Positions 1-9,506 of a stretch of 64,000 nucleotides of DNA are shown one piece after another. This stretch comes from Herbaspirillum sp. GW103 (GTDB lineage Bacteria; Pseudomonadota; Gammaproteobacteria; Burkholderiales; Burkholderiaceae_D), in the NCBI RefSeq assembly GCF_000261365.1, contig NZ_AJVC01000002.1, forward strand, positions 248,001-312,000, written 5' to 3'. The number at the start of each line of letters is the position of its first letter. Position 1 is the first letter of the stretch. The position numbers were made by a program, and so were the translations under genes. The notes under the pieces are model-generated. The model worked only from the letters and a program-made list of their open reading frames with translations, did not search any database and was not told the origin of the DNA.

Positions 1-1642
1 TGGCGTCGGCATCACCGGCCTTGACCATCAAGGCCGCCAGCAGGCTGGCGCTGGCGCGCACGTCGGCTTCGCTGCCATCCTTGTATTGGGCGGCGTACTG
101 CGCCACGCGGGCATCGCTGGCCGGGTCGATCACTTGCACGTTCTGGCCGATCTTGATGCGCAGGCCGGCCTTCTTGATGCCGGCTTCGATGGCGGCGGGC
201 TGGCCTACCAGGATCGGTGCGGCCAGGCCTTCGTCGGCCACGAACTGCACGGCGCGCAGTACGCGCTCATCCTGGCCTTCGGCGTAGACCACGCGTTGCG
301 GCGCGACCTTGGCGGTATTGAAGACAGGCTGCATGAACATGCCGGTCTGGTAGATGAAGCGGGTCAGTTCTGCACGGTAGGCGTCGTAGTCCTGGATGGG
401 GCGGGTGGCCACACCCGACTCGGCGGCGGCCTTGGCCACGGCGGGGGCGATCTTGAGGATCAGGCGCGAATCGAACGGGGTCGGGATCAAGTAGTCAGGG
501 CCGAACACCAGTTCCTTGCCCGGATAGGCGGCGCTGACTTCGGCGCTGGTCTCGGCCTTGGCCAGGTCGGCGATCTGGCGCACGCAGGCCAGCTTCATGG
601 CTTCGGTGATCTTGGTGGCGCCGCAGTCCAGCGCACCACGGAAGATGTAGGGGAAGCACAGCACGTTGTTGACCTGGTTCGGATAGTCCGAACGGCCGGT
701 GGCGATGATGCAATCGGGACGGACCGACTTGGCCAGTTCGGGACGGATTTCCGGTTCCGGATTGGCCAGCGCCAGGATGATGGGCTTGTCGGCCATGGTC
801 TTGACCATCTCGGCAGTCAGCACGCCCGGGGCGGAGCAGCCCAGGAAGACGTCGGCACCATTGACCACATCGGCCAGGGTGCGTGCTTCGGTCTTGATGG
901 CGTAACGCTGCTTGGAAGCGTCCAGGCCACCGGGGCGGCCTTCATAGATGACGCCCTTGCTGTCGACCATGTAGACGTTCTCGCGCTTCACACCCAGTCC
1001 GATCATCACTTCCACGCAAGCGATGGCGGCCGCGCCCGCACCGGAGACGGCGATCTTGACCGCGCCTATGTCCTTGCCGACCAGTTCCAGGCCGTTGAGC
1101 AGTGCCGCCGAAGAGATGATGGCGGTGCCGTGCTGGTCATCGTGGAAGACCGGGATGTTCATGCGGGCCGAGAGTTTCTGCTCGATGTAGAAGCATTCCG
1201 GGGCCTTGATGTCTTCCAGGTTGATGCCTCCCAGGGTCGGTTCCAGTGCGGCGATGATCTCGACCAGCTTGTCGGGGTCGTTCTCGGCCAGTTCGATGTC
1301 GAACACGTCCACGCCGGCGAACTTCTTGAACAGGCAGCCCTTGCCTTCCATCACGGGCTTGGAGGCCAGCGGACCGATGTTGCCCAGGCCCAGCACGGCG
1401 GTGCCGTTGCTGATGACGGCCACCAGGTTGCCGCGCGAGGTGTAGTCGAAGGCCTTCAGCGGATCGGCTTCGATGTCCAGGCAGGGATAGGCCACGCCCG
1501 GCGAATAGGCCAGCGACAGGTCGCGCTGGTTCGACAGGGGCTTGGTGGCGCGCACTTCGATCTTGCCGCGGGTCGGGGTACGGTGGTATTCGCGGGCGGC
1601 GTCACGCAGGAGTTGCTCGGCGGCGGAAATTTGTTGGGTCAT
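1..1642 (-). CDS. maeB: NADP-dependent malic enzyme, MaeB type (3' end outside the window)
   Basis: Oxidative decarboxylation of malate to pyruvate in the cytosol. The reverse strand reads open from an ATG at 1642 to the window edge (547 codons), beginning [20 protein letters not shown]. The malic signature [12 protein letters not shown] and the catalytic and metal-site stretch FHDDQHGTA are present, followed by the NAD(P)-binding segment SGAGAAA. From about residue 430 the protein continues into the phosphotransacetylase-like domain ([16 protein letters not shown]) typical of the roughly 760-residue MaeB form. This domain is often degenerate and is thought to bind allosteric effectors. The C-terminal part lies outside. 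A long open frame on the opposite strand is only its shadow. Confidence 0.95.
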   Translation of the reverse strand, partial: MTQQISAAEQLLRDAAREYHRTPTRGKIEVRATKPLSNQRDLSLAYSPGVAYPCLDIEADPLKAFDYTSRGNLVAVISNGTAVLGLGNIGPLASKPVMEGKGCLFKKFAGVDVFDIELAENDPDKLVEIIAALEPTLGGINLEDIKAPECFYIEQKLSARMNIPVFHDDQHGTAIISSAALLNGLELVGKDIGAVKIAVSGAGAAAIACVEVMIGLGVKRENVYMVDSKGVIYEGRPGGLDASKQRYAIKTEARTLADVVNGADVFLGCSAPGVLTAEMVKTMADKPIILALANPEPEIRPELAKSVRPDCIIATGRSDYPNQVNNVLCFPYIFRGALDCGATKITEAMKLACVRQIADLAKAETSAEVSAAYPGKELVFGPDYLIPTPFDSRLILKIAPAVAKAAAESGVATRPIQDYDAYRAELTRFIYQTGMFMQPVFNTAKVAPQRVVYAEGQDERVLRAVQFVADEGLAAPILVGQPAAIEAGIKKAGLRIKIGQNVQVIDPASDARVAQYAAQYKDGSEADVRASASLLAALMVKAGDADA

Positions 1643-2156
1643 GGTCTTCTTGAGGGGTTAAACGGTCCTGGACAAGCGGTCTGTGCAACGACGGGCGTCG
1701 GCGGCCGGCTTGCGCTGTTCTTGTTTCCTGGTCTTGAATGCGGCGGGCCGATCGGGAAGGATGGTGGATTCTCGTCGGTCCGGAGTGGGGTGCGGGAACC
1801 GCTGGCCAGTTCTGCCTGCCGGTGGTCCGCGCCTGCCTCCGCCCGCTCCGGGCTTGTGGCCGCTGGAACGGGTGCGGGGAGGGGGATATTACCTAAAAAT
1901 TCACACTTCGGGTTTTTTGCGGCCATGCCGTTTGATATCAGGGGCCGCGTGCGGCTGTTACAAGCTGTTTCCAAGTTGACGATTGTTGACACAAATCTTC
2001 GGCTTCCGCGCGCGCATAATCATTCATACCGCGAAGATGAGGGCGCTTCAGGTCATCCACGTCAGCTGTTTCCATCGTTGTGTCTACAGTCTTCGTTTCA
2101 AACGCGATGCACGCGTTTTTCTTGGATTTTTCATTTTTCGTTGGGAGCCAGGCATC
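1643..2156. other. Divergent intergenic region of 514 bp
   Basis: This gap separates the divergent maeB and DUF2076 genes. The maeB-proximal part is GC-rich without a convincing coding frame. The DUF2076-proximal part is AT-richer, with a TTGACA at 1986-1991 and CATAAT at 2015-2020, but the 23-bp spacing is too long for a standard promoter. I see nothing firm here. Confidence 0.4.
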
Positions 2157-2903
2157 ATGAGTCCGCAAGAAACACAAGCACTCCAGGATTTTCTCCAGCA
2201 ATTGACGCAGGTGCAGGGCATCAGCAAGGATGCCCAGGCCGACGCCATGATCCAGGCGGCGGTGGCGCGCCAGCCGGATGCGGCTTACCTGCTCGTGCAA
2301 CGGGCCTTGCTGATGGAGCAGGCCCTCAACGCCACCAAGGCGCAAGTGGCTGCGCTGCAAAGCCAGGTGCAGTCCTTGCAGGCCGGTGCTGCGGGCGGTG
2401 GGCGCGAGCAGGGCTTTCTGGATGGCAACGCCTGGGGGCATGCCCCGGCAGCTGCATCCGCCCGCCCGCAGGCTGCTGCGCCGGCTTATATGCCACCCCC
2501 GGCGCAAGCTTATGCTTCGCCTCAGCAGGCTGTGCCCGCTTATCAGGCCGCACCGGCTGCGGCGCCTTCCTCCGGATTCTTCGGCGGTGGCATGGGCAGC
2601 ATGCTCGGCACCGTGGCGGCAACTGCTGCGGGGGTGGCCGGTGGTGCCTTCCTGTATCAGGGCATCGAACACCTGTTCAATGGCAGCGGCGGATCGGGGT
2701 TTGCGCACCAGAATGGCTTGAGTACGCCGGTGGAGAATATCGAGAACACTACCGTCAACAACTATTACGGGAGTGATGGGGATCGCCAGTCCGCTTTCGC
2801 CAGCAATGACAATGGTAGCGATTCCGGTAGCAGCAGCGACCTTGCCGATCTGAGCAATTTCGATCTGGATGACAGCGGAGGGTATGACGATTCGCTGGTG
2901 TGA
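2157..2903 (+). CDS. DUF2076 family protein
   Basis: A 248-residue protein of the DUF2076 family, whose role is unknown. It starts MSPQETQALQDFLQQL. The N-terminal 85 residues are helical and carry a coiled-coil-like Q/L/A pattern. A low-complexity Ala/Pro/Tyr linker follows (about 95-140). Then comes a glycine-rich hydrophobic segment beginning FFGGGMGSMLGTVAATAAG, of the glycine-zipper kind, and an acidic Asn/Ser/Asp-rich tail. The ATG at 2157 was chosen because the upstream in-frame extension shows no family similarity. A hairpin terminator follows, so it is probably monocistronic. The hydrophobic segment suggests membrane association. Confidence 0.8.
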   Translation: MSPQETQALQDFLQQLTQVQGISKDAQADAMIQAAVARQPDAAYLLVQRALLMEQALNATKAQVAALQSQVQSLQAGAAGGGREQGFLDGNAWGHAPAAASARPQAAAPAYMPPPAQAYASPQQAVPAYQAAPAAAPSSGFFGGGMGSMLGTVAATAAGVAGGAFLYQGIEHLFNGSGGSGFAHQNGLSTPVENIENTTVNNYYGSDGDRQSAFASNDNGSDSGSSSDLADLSNFDLDDSGGYDDSLV

Positions 2904-2921
2904 GCCATGGCCAGTATCGTT

Positions 2922-2948
2922 AAAGCCTGCGTGAGCGGGCTTTTTTTT
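2922..2948 (+). terminator. Intrinsic terminator after the DUF2076 gene
   Basis: AAGCCTGC and GCGGGCTT arms around a short loop are followed by eight T residues, 18 bp after the DUF2076 stop. Confidence 0.75.
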
Positions 2949-3036
2949 CGTTCTTCGGTTTTTCTTTCGTCCTTTCTCAGTGGGTGTCCGAACGTTTTCG
3001 CGCTTGACTTCCCGCGACACCCTTCATATCATGCGC

Positions 3037-3050
3037 ATACATCGATGTAT
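3037..3050. promoter_or_regulatory. Palindrome, probable MarR operator
   Basis: ATACATCGATGTAT is a perfect 14-bp palindrome about 55 bp before the MarR gene, with a further ATACAT following at 3051-3056. Position and symmetry fit an autoregulatory MarR operator. This is inferred and has not been tested. Confidence 0.5.
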
Positions 3051-3103
3051 ATACATACTTAACGCATCACCTGCTCTGCAGGTCAGCTTCCACCGGACAT
3101 TCC

Positions 3104-3541
3104 ATGAGCAAGGACATTTGCACCTGCGCCCCTCTGCGCCGTCTCACGCGCCGGATCACCGTGATCTACGACCATCATCTGCACGACAGCGAACTGAGCA
3201 TCACCCAGTATTCGTTGTTGAGCCGCATCGGCCGCAAGGGCCCGATCGCCAACATCGTGCTGGCGCAGGACATGGGCATGGATCGCAGCACTCTGAGTCG
3301 TGCACTCAAGCCACTGATGGTCGCCGGCTGGATCGAGACCGTGGACCTGCCCGAGGAGGCCCTGCTGGACAAGCGCTCCTTCGCGCTGCAGCTGTCGCGC
3401 TCAGGTCGCGCCAAGCTGGAAGAGGCCCGCCCGCGCTGGCGTCGCGCCCAGGACGAGATCGATCGCCGCCTCGGCCCCCAGCTTGCGCGTGAATTCAATG
3501 ACCTCATCGAGGATGCCTACACCCGCCTGCAGGACGCCTGA
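3104..3541 (+). CDS. MarR family transcriptional regulator
   Basis: A 145-residue winged-helix regulator, the usual MarR size. The core LSITQYSLLSRI, then LAQDMGMDRSTLSRALKPL (recognition helix, about residues 55-75) and the wing region with LDKRSFALQLSRSGR match the family. Family members bind palindromes as dimers and are usually released by small aromatic ligands. It precedes an MFS transporter on the same strand by about 100 bp, which suggests control of export or uptake of an unknown substrate. The perfect palindrome at 3037-3050 is the likely operator. Confidence 0.88.
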   Translation: MSKDICTCAPLRRLTRRITVIYDHHLHDSELSITQYSLLSRIGRKGPIANIVLAQDMGMDRSTLSRALKPLMVAGWIETVDLPEEALLDKRSFALQLSRSGRAKLEEARPRWRRAQDEIDRRLGPQLAREFNDLIEDAYTRLQDA

Positions 3542-3644
3542 CGCGTCCGCTTGCCCGGTTTGAGCACCCTATGAAGATTGCTTCAGCCAACGATTTCCTC
3601 ACACCCATCCCACAAGCTCGTACCGCCCTCCCGACTGGATCGCC

Positions 3645-4940
3645 ATGAACAAACTGACCCAAACGCTGGCCAACGCCGTCACGCCCCGCTTCCACTATGC
3701 CTGGGTGGTGGTGGGCGTGATCTTCCTCGTGCTGCTGTGTTCGGCCGGCATCCGCGCCACGCCCTCGGTGATGATCCTGCCGCTGGAGCAGGAATTCGGC
3801 TGGAATCGCTCCACCATCTCGGTGGTGATCTCGGTCAACATCGCGCTCTACGGTCTCATCGGTCCGTTCTCGGCAGCGGCGATGCAGCGCTTCGGCATCC
3901 GCCGTGTGGTGCTGGGGGCGCTGGTCCTGCTGGCCAGCGGGACCGCCTTGTCCACCCTCATGCACATGCCCTGGCACATGCTGCTGTCCTGGGGCTTGCT
4001 GGTCGGTGCCGGTACCGGCGTGGCCGCCAATACCCTGGGCGCCACCATCGTCAGTCGCTGGTTCGAAACCAGGCGCGGCCTGGCCATGGGCTTGCTGACC
4101 GCCAGTGCCGCCACCGGGCAGATGGTGTTCCTGCCGCTGATGGCCTCCATGGTGGGCAGCTATGGCTGGCGCTCGGTGGCTTTCCTGGTCTCGGCGGTGG
4201 CACTGCTGGCCATTCCGCTGGTGTGGTTGCTGCTGCCGGAAAACCCGGCTGCCATCGGCCAGAAAATGGTCGGCCAGACCAGCGACACTGCGGACGATGG
4301 CCGTTCCATGCGCAATCCCCTGGCCATCGCCCTGGATGCACTGCGCAGTTCGGTGCGCATGCCCGATTTCTGGCTGCTGTTCATGAGCTTCTTCGTCTGC
4401 GGGCTCTCTACCAATGGCTACATCGGCACCCAGTTCATCGCCATGTGCAATGACTACGGCATCAATGAAGTCAGGGGCGCCTCCATCCTGGCCGCCATGG
4501 GCATGCTGGACCTGGTCGGCACCACGCTCTCGGGCTGGCTCTCGGATCGCTACAACCCGCGCGTGCTGCTGTTCTGGTACTACGGCCTGCGCGGCCTGGC
4601 GCTGATCTTCCTGCCGTACGCCTTCGGCCTGCAGTATTACGGGCTGACCATCTTCGCCATCTTCTACGGCCTGGACTGGATCGCCACGGTGCCGCCCACG
4701 GTGCGCCTGGCCAATGATGTCTTCGGTCGCCTGGCCGCGCCCATCGTGTTCGGCTGGATCGTGGCCGGGCACCAACTGGGGGCCGCCACCGCCACTACCA
4801 TCGCCGGCTATCTGCGCGCTACGCTGGGCAACTACACGTTGTCGTCGATCATGATGGGCGTGGCCTGCCTCATCGGGGCAGTGCTGGTTTTGCGCATCAA
4901 GGGCCATCAGGGGTCGCAGCCGCAAACGGCCAGCGCGTAA
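3645..4940 (+). CDS. MFS transporter
   Basis: A 431-residue inner-membrane transporter with about 12 hydrophobic segments. The N-terminal half starts with FHYAWVVVGVIFLVLL, typical of the oxalate/formate-antiporter-like and monocarboxylate-like MFS groups. The loop LSGWLSDRYNPRVLLFWYY matches the conserved MFS loop motif of the second half. A cytoplasmic linker around residues 205-225 separates the halves. It follows the MarR gene and is probably controlled by it. The substrate cannot be told from sequence; monocarboxylates are a reasonable guess. A terminator sits 25 bp downstream. Confidence 0.88.
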   Translation: MNKLTQTLANAVTPRFHYAWVVVGVIFLVLLCSAGIRATPSVMILPLEQEFGWNRSTISVVISVNIALYGLIGPFSAAAMQRFGIRRVVLGALVLLASGTALSTLMHMPWHMLLSWGLLVGAGTGVAANTLGATIVSRWFETRRGLAMGLLTASAATGQMVFLPLMASMVGSYGWRSVAFLVSAVALLAIPLVWLLLPENPAAIGQKMVGQTSDTADDGRSMRNPLAIALDALRSSVRMPDFWLLFMSFFVCGLSTNGYIGTQFIAMCNDYGINEVRGASILAAMGMLDLVGTTLSGWLSDRYNPRVLLFWYYGLRGLALIFLPYAFGLQYYGLTIFAIFYGLDWIATVPPTVRLANDVFGRLAAPIVFGWIVAGHQLGAATATTIAGYLRATLGNYTLSSIMMGVACLIGAVLVLRIKGHQGSQPQTASA

Positions 4941-4965
4941 ATTATTTCACCTGCCTCTTTTGGAG

Positions 4966-5001
4966 AAGGTCATCTTTCTTGTGGGAGATGACCTTTTTTT
5001 T
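4966..5001 (+). terminator. Intrinsic terminator after the MFS gene
   Basis: Perfect 10-bp arms AAGGTCATCT (4966-4975) and AGATGACCTT (4985-4994) are followed by a run of T residues. It overlaps an in-frame upstream extension of the protease gene, which argues against a start there. Confidence 0.85.
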
Positions 5002-5101
5002 CACATATCGGGCATTTGGTGCAATCGCGGAGACATCCGGGGGCATGCGAGAATCGCTCATCGGCCAGCAGCGGTGCTGGCCTCCTATTGCTCGCTCGAT
5101 G

Positions 5102-6529
5102 ATGAACAAGACATTCCGGCAATCCCGGCAGCTCCCTTGCGCCATGCTGCCCGTCAAGCTTGCGCTGCTGGCCTGCGCGTTCGGCGTGGTGCCAGGCGCG
5201 CAAGCCACCCAGGCGCTCATGCCCGCCGTGGACAACAAGACTCCGCTGCTGCTGCCTGCGCAAGCCAGTGCGCGCCCGGCCTTTTTGGCGCGCGCCCAGC
5301 GTCGTTTCGATCAGGGCAGTCAGGGCCGCGAGGTCATCGGTGAGCTGCAGGGCGGCTTGTTCTGTAGCCGCAAGAACGAGATCGTCTGGAACCAGGGCAG
5401 TGCCGATGTCATGTTGCCGGCCAATGCGCTGTTCCAGCGCTTTCGCAACGAGTTGCAGCAGCATGGCTATCCGGTGCCGACGGCACCGGTCGAACCGCTG
5501 TTCGAGGAAAAAGGCGACGATGCCGCCGGCGAGCGTGCGCGCCCGGCTGATTTCAACCTGCAGGTGGGCGTGATCATCACGCAATTGCAGACCAATCTCT
5601 GCGCCAAGGGCGGCGACAGCTGGACTGGCGAAGCCTATATCCGGCTGGAATGGCAGGTGTTCGCACCCGAGCAGCGCAAGGTGATCTATCGCGCCACCAC
5701 CGAAGGAGTGTTCCGCTCACGCGAGCGCAGCCTCGATGGCACCGCGCCGCCGATTCCGATGGAAGCCTTTGGCGTGGCGGTGCGCAACCTGCTGGCCGAT
5801 CCCCGCTTCGCCCTGGCCTTGCAGTCCCCCTATGACAGCGTGGCCGCCGCCGCCAACGGCCGCGCCAGTGGTGAGGCCACGCGTGCCCCCGTCGCCTTGC
5901 CGCCGGGCAGTGCGCTGCCGATCGACAACCAGCCGACCGAACCCGGCGGGACCGAGATCGCCAGGCTGATGCCCGATCTGCGTTCGGCCGTGGTGACGGT
6001 GTTTGCTGAGCGGGGTTCCGGAACCGGCTTCTACATCGGCAGTTCCGGCTGGTTGCTGACCAACCAGCACGTGATCGGCCAGGCGCGCGCCGTGCGGGTA
6101 CGCCTGCCGAGCGGACGCGAACTGCTGGCCGAGGTCGTGCGGGTGGATGCAGCGCGTGACATCGCGCTGCTCAAGACCGAAGCGCCGGGGGTACGACCGA
6201 TGCCGCTGCGCACCGGCGAGCCGGGCATCGGCGAAGACGTCTATGCGCTGGGTTCGCCGCTGGGAGATGCGTTCAATGCCACGCTCACGCGCGGCATCCT
6301 CAGTGGTGTGCGCAAGGTGCGCGACCTGGAGTTCCTGCAGAGCGACGTGGCGATCCTGCCAGGCAGCAGTGGCGGGCCCCTGCTGGACAAGTCGGGCCAG
6401 GTGATCGGCATTACCGTGGCCGGGCTCGGCGCCAAGGGAATGGCCGGGATGAATTTCTTCATCCCGGTGGGCAGCGCCATCGAGCGCCTGCAACTGCAAT
6501 TGCGGAACCCGGAGCCGCGCAAGCCTTGA
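5102..6529 (+). CDS. Exported trypsin-like serine protease
   Basis: A 475-residue protein starting MNKTFRQSRQ, with a signal peptide ending near GVVPGAQA. An alternative ATG lies one codon upstream. Residues 40-285 form a domain I do not recognise. The C-terminal 190 residues are an S1/HtrA-like protease core. It shows the catalytic triad H323 (TNQHVIG), D353 (AARDIALLK) and S423 (LPGSSGGPLL). No PDZ domain follows, so it is not a classical DegP. It lies alone between the MFS terminator and the convergent gtr cluster. A periplasmic or surface role is likely; the substrate is unknown. The start was chosen for its signal peptide and because upstream codons overlap the terminator. Confidence 0.85.
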   Translation: MNKTFRQSRQLPCAMLPVKLALLACAFGVVPGAQATQALMPAVDNKTPLLLPAQASARPAFLARAQRRFDQGSQGREVIGELQGGLFCSRKNEIVWNQGSADVMLPANALFQRFRNELQQHGYPVPTAPVEPLFEEKGDDAAGERARPADFNLQVGVIITQLQTNLCAKGGDSWTGEAYIRLEWQVFAPEQRKVIYRATTEGVFRSRERSLDGTAPPIPMEAFGVAVRNLLADPRFALALQSPYDSVAAAANGRASGEATRAPVALPPGSALPIDNQPTEPGGTEIARLMPDLRSAVVTVFAERGSGTGFYIGSSGWLLTNQHVIGQARAVRVRLPSGRELLAEVVRVDAARDIALLKTEAPGVRPMPLRTGEPGIGEDVYALGSPLGDAFNATLTRGILSGVRKVRDLEFLQSDVAILPGSSGGPLLDKSGQVIGITVAGLGAKGMAGMNFFIPVGSAIERLQLQLRNPEPRKP

Positions 6530-6621
6530 TCCGGGGTGCAGTTCGTCAAGGCATTGCCTCGAAAACGCATTGTTGAATCAAAGTTAACAATGTACCGGAG
6601 CCGTTGACGACGGGCACTTCG

Positions 6622-7041
6622 CTACTGCGGTGCTGCAAATGCCCAGAGGGCACTGAGGACATAGTTCAGCAGCAGGACGATGAGAGTGACGAGCAGTTGC
6701 GCGATGCGATAGTCCCATCCCGTCAAACGCAGGACGAGCTGCAGTAGCAGTGCATTGAGTGCCAGACTCAATGCGGCAACGAGCATGAAGCGCATGATCG
6801 TGCGGCGGTATTTCTCTTTGCTGGCAAAGGTCAGCCGATGGTTGAGAAAGAAGTTCACCAGCGCGCCCACCAGCGCACCGCAGGCCGTGGCCATCACTGC
6901 GGGCTGCCGGAAGCATTCCACCAGCGTGAGCAGTACCGCGTAGTGCGCCAGCGTACCGACAGCGCCGACGAGAGCGAACATCAGGAATTGAAGCGGTCGC
7001 AGACGTGTCGGCCGCAGCTCTCCCGCTACGCGCTTATTCAT
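6622..7041 (-). CDS. gtrA: GtrA family membrane protein (putative lipid-linked sugar flippase)
   Basis: A 139-residue protein with four predicted membrane helices, the usual GtrA size. GtrA-family proteins are thought to flip polyprenyl-phosphate-linked sugar across the inner membrane for O-antigen or wall modification. Characteristic segments are FLMFALVGAVGTLAHYAVL, GALVNFFLNHRLTF and LLNYVLSALWAFA. The start MNKRVAGELR overlaps the 3' end of the upstream glycosyltransferase by 8 bp, indicating translational coupling. A start 11 codons earlier is possible. It is the last gene of a three-gene reverse-strand cluster. Confidence 0.88.
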   Translation of the reverse strand: MNKRVAGELRPTRLRPLQFLMFALVGAVGTLAHYAVLLTLVECFRQPAVMATACGALVGALVNFFLNHRLTFASKEKYRRTIMRFMLVAALSLALNALLLQLVLRLTGWDYRIAQLLVTLIVLLLNYVLSALWAFAAPQ

Positions 7042-8020
7042 GACCTGTTGCTGGCACGGTATCCGCGTCTGCATCCTTTGCCTGGGCCCGGTGACGATGG
7101 CGGATCACATAGATGGGACGCTGTTTGCTTTCCATGTAGATACGTCCGACATACTCGCCGAGGATGCCCATGCCGATGAGTTGGAGACTGCCGGTGAACA
7201 GGATGGCCACCAGAAGAGAGGCATAGCCTGGGACATCGACGCCGTGCAGCAAGGTGCGAACGACGATGTAGAGAGCGTAGAGCGAGGTAATCAGGGTGCC
7301 GATGATGCCCAGGTAGGTCATCACTCGCAGCGGGGCGGTACTGAAGCTGGTGATACCTTCCAGCGCGAAATTCCAGAGTTTCCAGCCGGAGAACTTGGTC
7401 TGCCCGACTTCCCGCGCCTGGCGACTGTAGTCCAGCGTCACCGTCTTGAATCCGACCCAGGCGAACAGGCCTTTCATGAAGCGCTGGCGTTCCGGAAGCT
7501 GTCGAAGCGCCTCGATCACGACACGGTCCATCAACCGGAAATCACCCACGTTTTCCGGGATTTTGATGCCTGACAGTGCGTTATGGAAACGATAGAACAG
7601 TGAGGCAGTCTGGCGCTTGAGGTAGGAGTCACTGCTGCGATCACTCCGTTTTGCCAGCACCACTTCCGCGCCCTGTTCCCAGAGTGCGATCATCTGCGCG
7701 ATCAGCTCGGGCGGGTCCTGCAGGTCTGCATCGATGGGAATGACCGCGTCCCCGAGTGCCGCGTCGATACCGGCCGTCATGGCCGCTTCCTTACCGAAAT
7801 TGCGAGAGAGCTCGAGTACCGTGAAACGGGGATCGCGCTGATGCAGCATCAGCAGTTCATGGAGCGTACTGTCGCGGCTGCCGTCATCAATGCAGATGAT
7901 TTCGAAGCGGTAAGCCGCAAGGTCCGCAAGGATCGCCGAGATGGATCGGGCAAAGCTGTCTACGCCGCCCCCTTCGTTGTAGAAGGGGACGACCAGCGAA
8001 ATGGTCTTGGGGGCGGTCAT
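7034..8020 (-). CDS. gtrB: Family 2 glycosyltransferase, GtrB / polyprenyl-phosphate sugar synthase type
   Basis: A 328-residue DPM1/GtrB-like enzyme, expected to move a sugar from a nucleotide sugar onto undecaprenyl phosphate on the cytosolic side. The GT-A fold shows SLVVPFYNEGGGV, IICIDDGSRDST and the metal-binding IDADLQDPPE (DAD motif). Two C-terminal membrane helices (about residues 230-290) are followed by GEYVGRIYMESKQRP, a signature of this group. It sits between the flippase gene and a large membrane protein gene, with 8-bp overlap and 10-bp spacing, so the three form one operon. Confidence 0.92.
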   Translation of the reverse strand: MTAPKTISLVVPFYNEGGGVDSFARSISAILADLAAYRFEIICIDDGSRDSTLHELLMLHQRDPRFTVLELSRNFGKEAAMTAGIDAALGDAVIPIDADLQDPPELIAQMIALWEQGAEVVLAKRSDRSSDSYLKRQTASLFYRFHNALSGIKIPENVGDFRLMDRVVIEALRQLPERQRFMKGLFAWVGFKTVTLDYSRQAREVGQTKFSGWKLWNFALEGITSFSTAPLRVMTYLGIIGTLITSLYALYIVVRTLLHGVDVPGYASLLVAILFTGSLQLIGMGILGEYVGRIYMESKQRPIYVIRHRHRAQAKDADADTVPATGHE

Positions 8021-8030
8021 GTTGGGATTC

Positions 8031-9431
8031 TCACCGGGCGGAGACTTCTTTCAGATGGAAATAATCGGCAAAGCAGACATTTTCCCATTGGCGGGGATCG
8101 GCCAAGACGTCATTGAAATACGTGATCGGCTTGGGCTCGTGAGTATAGGCTTTGACGACCAGTGATTGATGATCAGACTGTTGTACCGAGACGAATCGCT
8201 CTTCCATCAGCCGGCGCAGCGCGGCGCTTTCCTGCATTTCGTTCAACAAGGGCAGAATCGTAGCCTTGGGCATCAGGATGGCACTGCCCAATGCAGCCAG
8301 CAATACGAGCCCGAGCAAGCCGGCCACCACCGGACGGGCTATATCGTCGCGCGCCGAGCGCTTGCCATTGAGCCAGAGCGCTACCACCATGGCCATCACG
8401 TTGACCAGCAGGAAGTCGATGGTCCGGGAGCGCTCCGGTCCCAGTTCGTTGAGCGCATAAGCGCGCGGGAAGATCGCCGCCCACAATGCCAGCAACAGCA
8501 CACCGATCAGCACGGCTGGGCGCAAGCCCTGCGGCCTGGTACCCGGCGTCACGCGGCACGCCCACAGGAGGACGAAAAAGATCAGGGAGTGCAGGACGAC
8601 CGTCGCTGCGTATTTCCTGACCAGCAAGCTCAGGGACATCAGCAGTGCCGACACCAGGCTTGTGTCATGCGCTTTGCTCGCGGCACGTGCGAAGTTGCCG
8701 GGCGCCAGGCCAGCCACCAGCGTTCCTGCAAGGGCGGCGAGCGCGGCCAGCAGATAAAGTGTGGCACGGCGTTGCCGCAGCAGTAGCGAGCCGCTCAGCA
8801 GGACCACCAGCGTCAGATGCACGAGCGAAGCAACCTCGTTGAAACCGGCCAGCAAGAAACCACCGAGTGCCAGCCACAGAATACGGATCCCCTGCGCCTC
8901 GACGGCGCCCGCATAGATCTTCCACTCCTGCGCCATCAAGACCAGCAGCAAGGCGCATGCAGTGCCGTAGGTGGCGCCGCCGGAGAGCCAGAACAACGAT
9001 TCCCGCATCCGGAAGGTCGTCATCAGCATCATGCAGAACAGTACATAGAATGCCAACGAGCGCAGCCCGACCGCGCCCAGGAAATACCAGGCGGCCAGCA
9101 GATTGAGCAGCAGGATCGTCAGCGGTACCACGTAATAATGATCCAGCAGCAGCGATTGCGCGCCGGCAAAGGCCGAGATGAGGATGGTCGCGGCAAACCG
9201 CCCGCCCCAGTTGAAATATTCGAAGACAACGTTAGACCAAAGGCCACGCTGTTGTGCCCCGTGTCCGTAGCAGAAATCGTCGACCGCAGGAATGGCATGC
9301 CAGGCATTCCAGGCGATCCAGGCAAAAAGGCAAAATGCACCGGTCAGCAAGAGTACGCGCACGATAGCGGCCAGTCTTGCATCGGAAAAGCGGAGGTCGG
9401 CGCGGGGCGCGGTCGGGAAGGTGCTTGCCAT
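8031..9431 (-). CDS. DUF6056-like polytopic membrane protein, possible GtrC-type glycosyltransferase
   Basis: A 466-residue protein with about ten hydrophobic helices, starting MASTFPTAPRADLRF. After the first helix it has AVDDFCYGHGAQQRG, an acidic motif in a periplasmic loop like that of GT-C fold and GtrII/DUF6056 proteins. Sugar transferases of this layout take the lipid-linked sugar made by the GtrB partner and add it to surface glycans. The functional assignment rests mainly on gene order (membrane protein, GtrB, GtrA). Upstream in-frame ATGs exist, but 9431 leaves room for a promoter in the gap shared with the divergent LacI-type gene. Confidence 0.7.
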   Translation of the reverse strand: MASTFPTAPRADLRFSDARLAAIVRVLLLTGAFCLFAWIAWNAWHAIPAVDDFCYGHGAQQRGLWSNVVFEYFNWGGRFAATILISAFAGAQSLLLDHYYVVPLTILLLNLLAAWYFLGAVGLRSLAFYVLFCMMLMTTFRMRESLFWLSGGATYGTACALLLVLMAQEWKIYAGAVEAQGIRILWLALGGFLLAGFNEVASLVHLTLVVLLSGSLLLRQRRATLYLLAALAALAGTLVAGLAPGNFARAASKAHDTSLVSALLMSLSLLVRKYAATVVLHSLIFFVLLWACRVTPGTRPQGLRPAVLIGVLLLALWAAIFPRAYALNELGPERSRTIDFLLVNVMAMVVALWLNGKRSARDDIARPVVAGLLGLVLLAALGSAILMPKATILPLLNEMQESAALRRLMEERFVSVQQSDHQSLVVKAYTHEPKPITYFNDVLADPRQWENVCFADYFHLKEVSAR

Positions 9432-9506
9432 GGTGGAGCAATTCAGTCGGTTTTTGACCGGCGACATTGTACATAAGGGCAGGCCCATCCGGTGAGAAGT
9501 CCGGTT

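Noticed and set aside
1986-2020. TTGACA and CATAAT pair considered as the DUF2076 promoter
   Set aside because: The 23-bp spacer is too long for a sigma-70 promoter; not called as a feature.
86-2776. Very long open frame on the plus strand opposite maeB
   Set aside because: It is the antisense shadow of malic enzyme and runs on through the intergenic region into another frame of the DUF2076 gene. The translation is His/Gly/Asp-rich without family features.
3504-4925. Long minus-strand frame opposite the MFS gene
   Set aside because: Low-complexity His/Gln/Gly-rich product typical of antisense GC-rich frames; the plus strand encodes a clear transporter.
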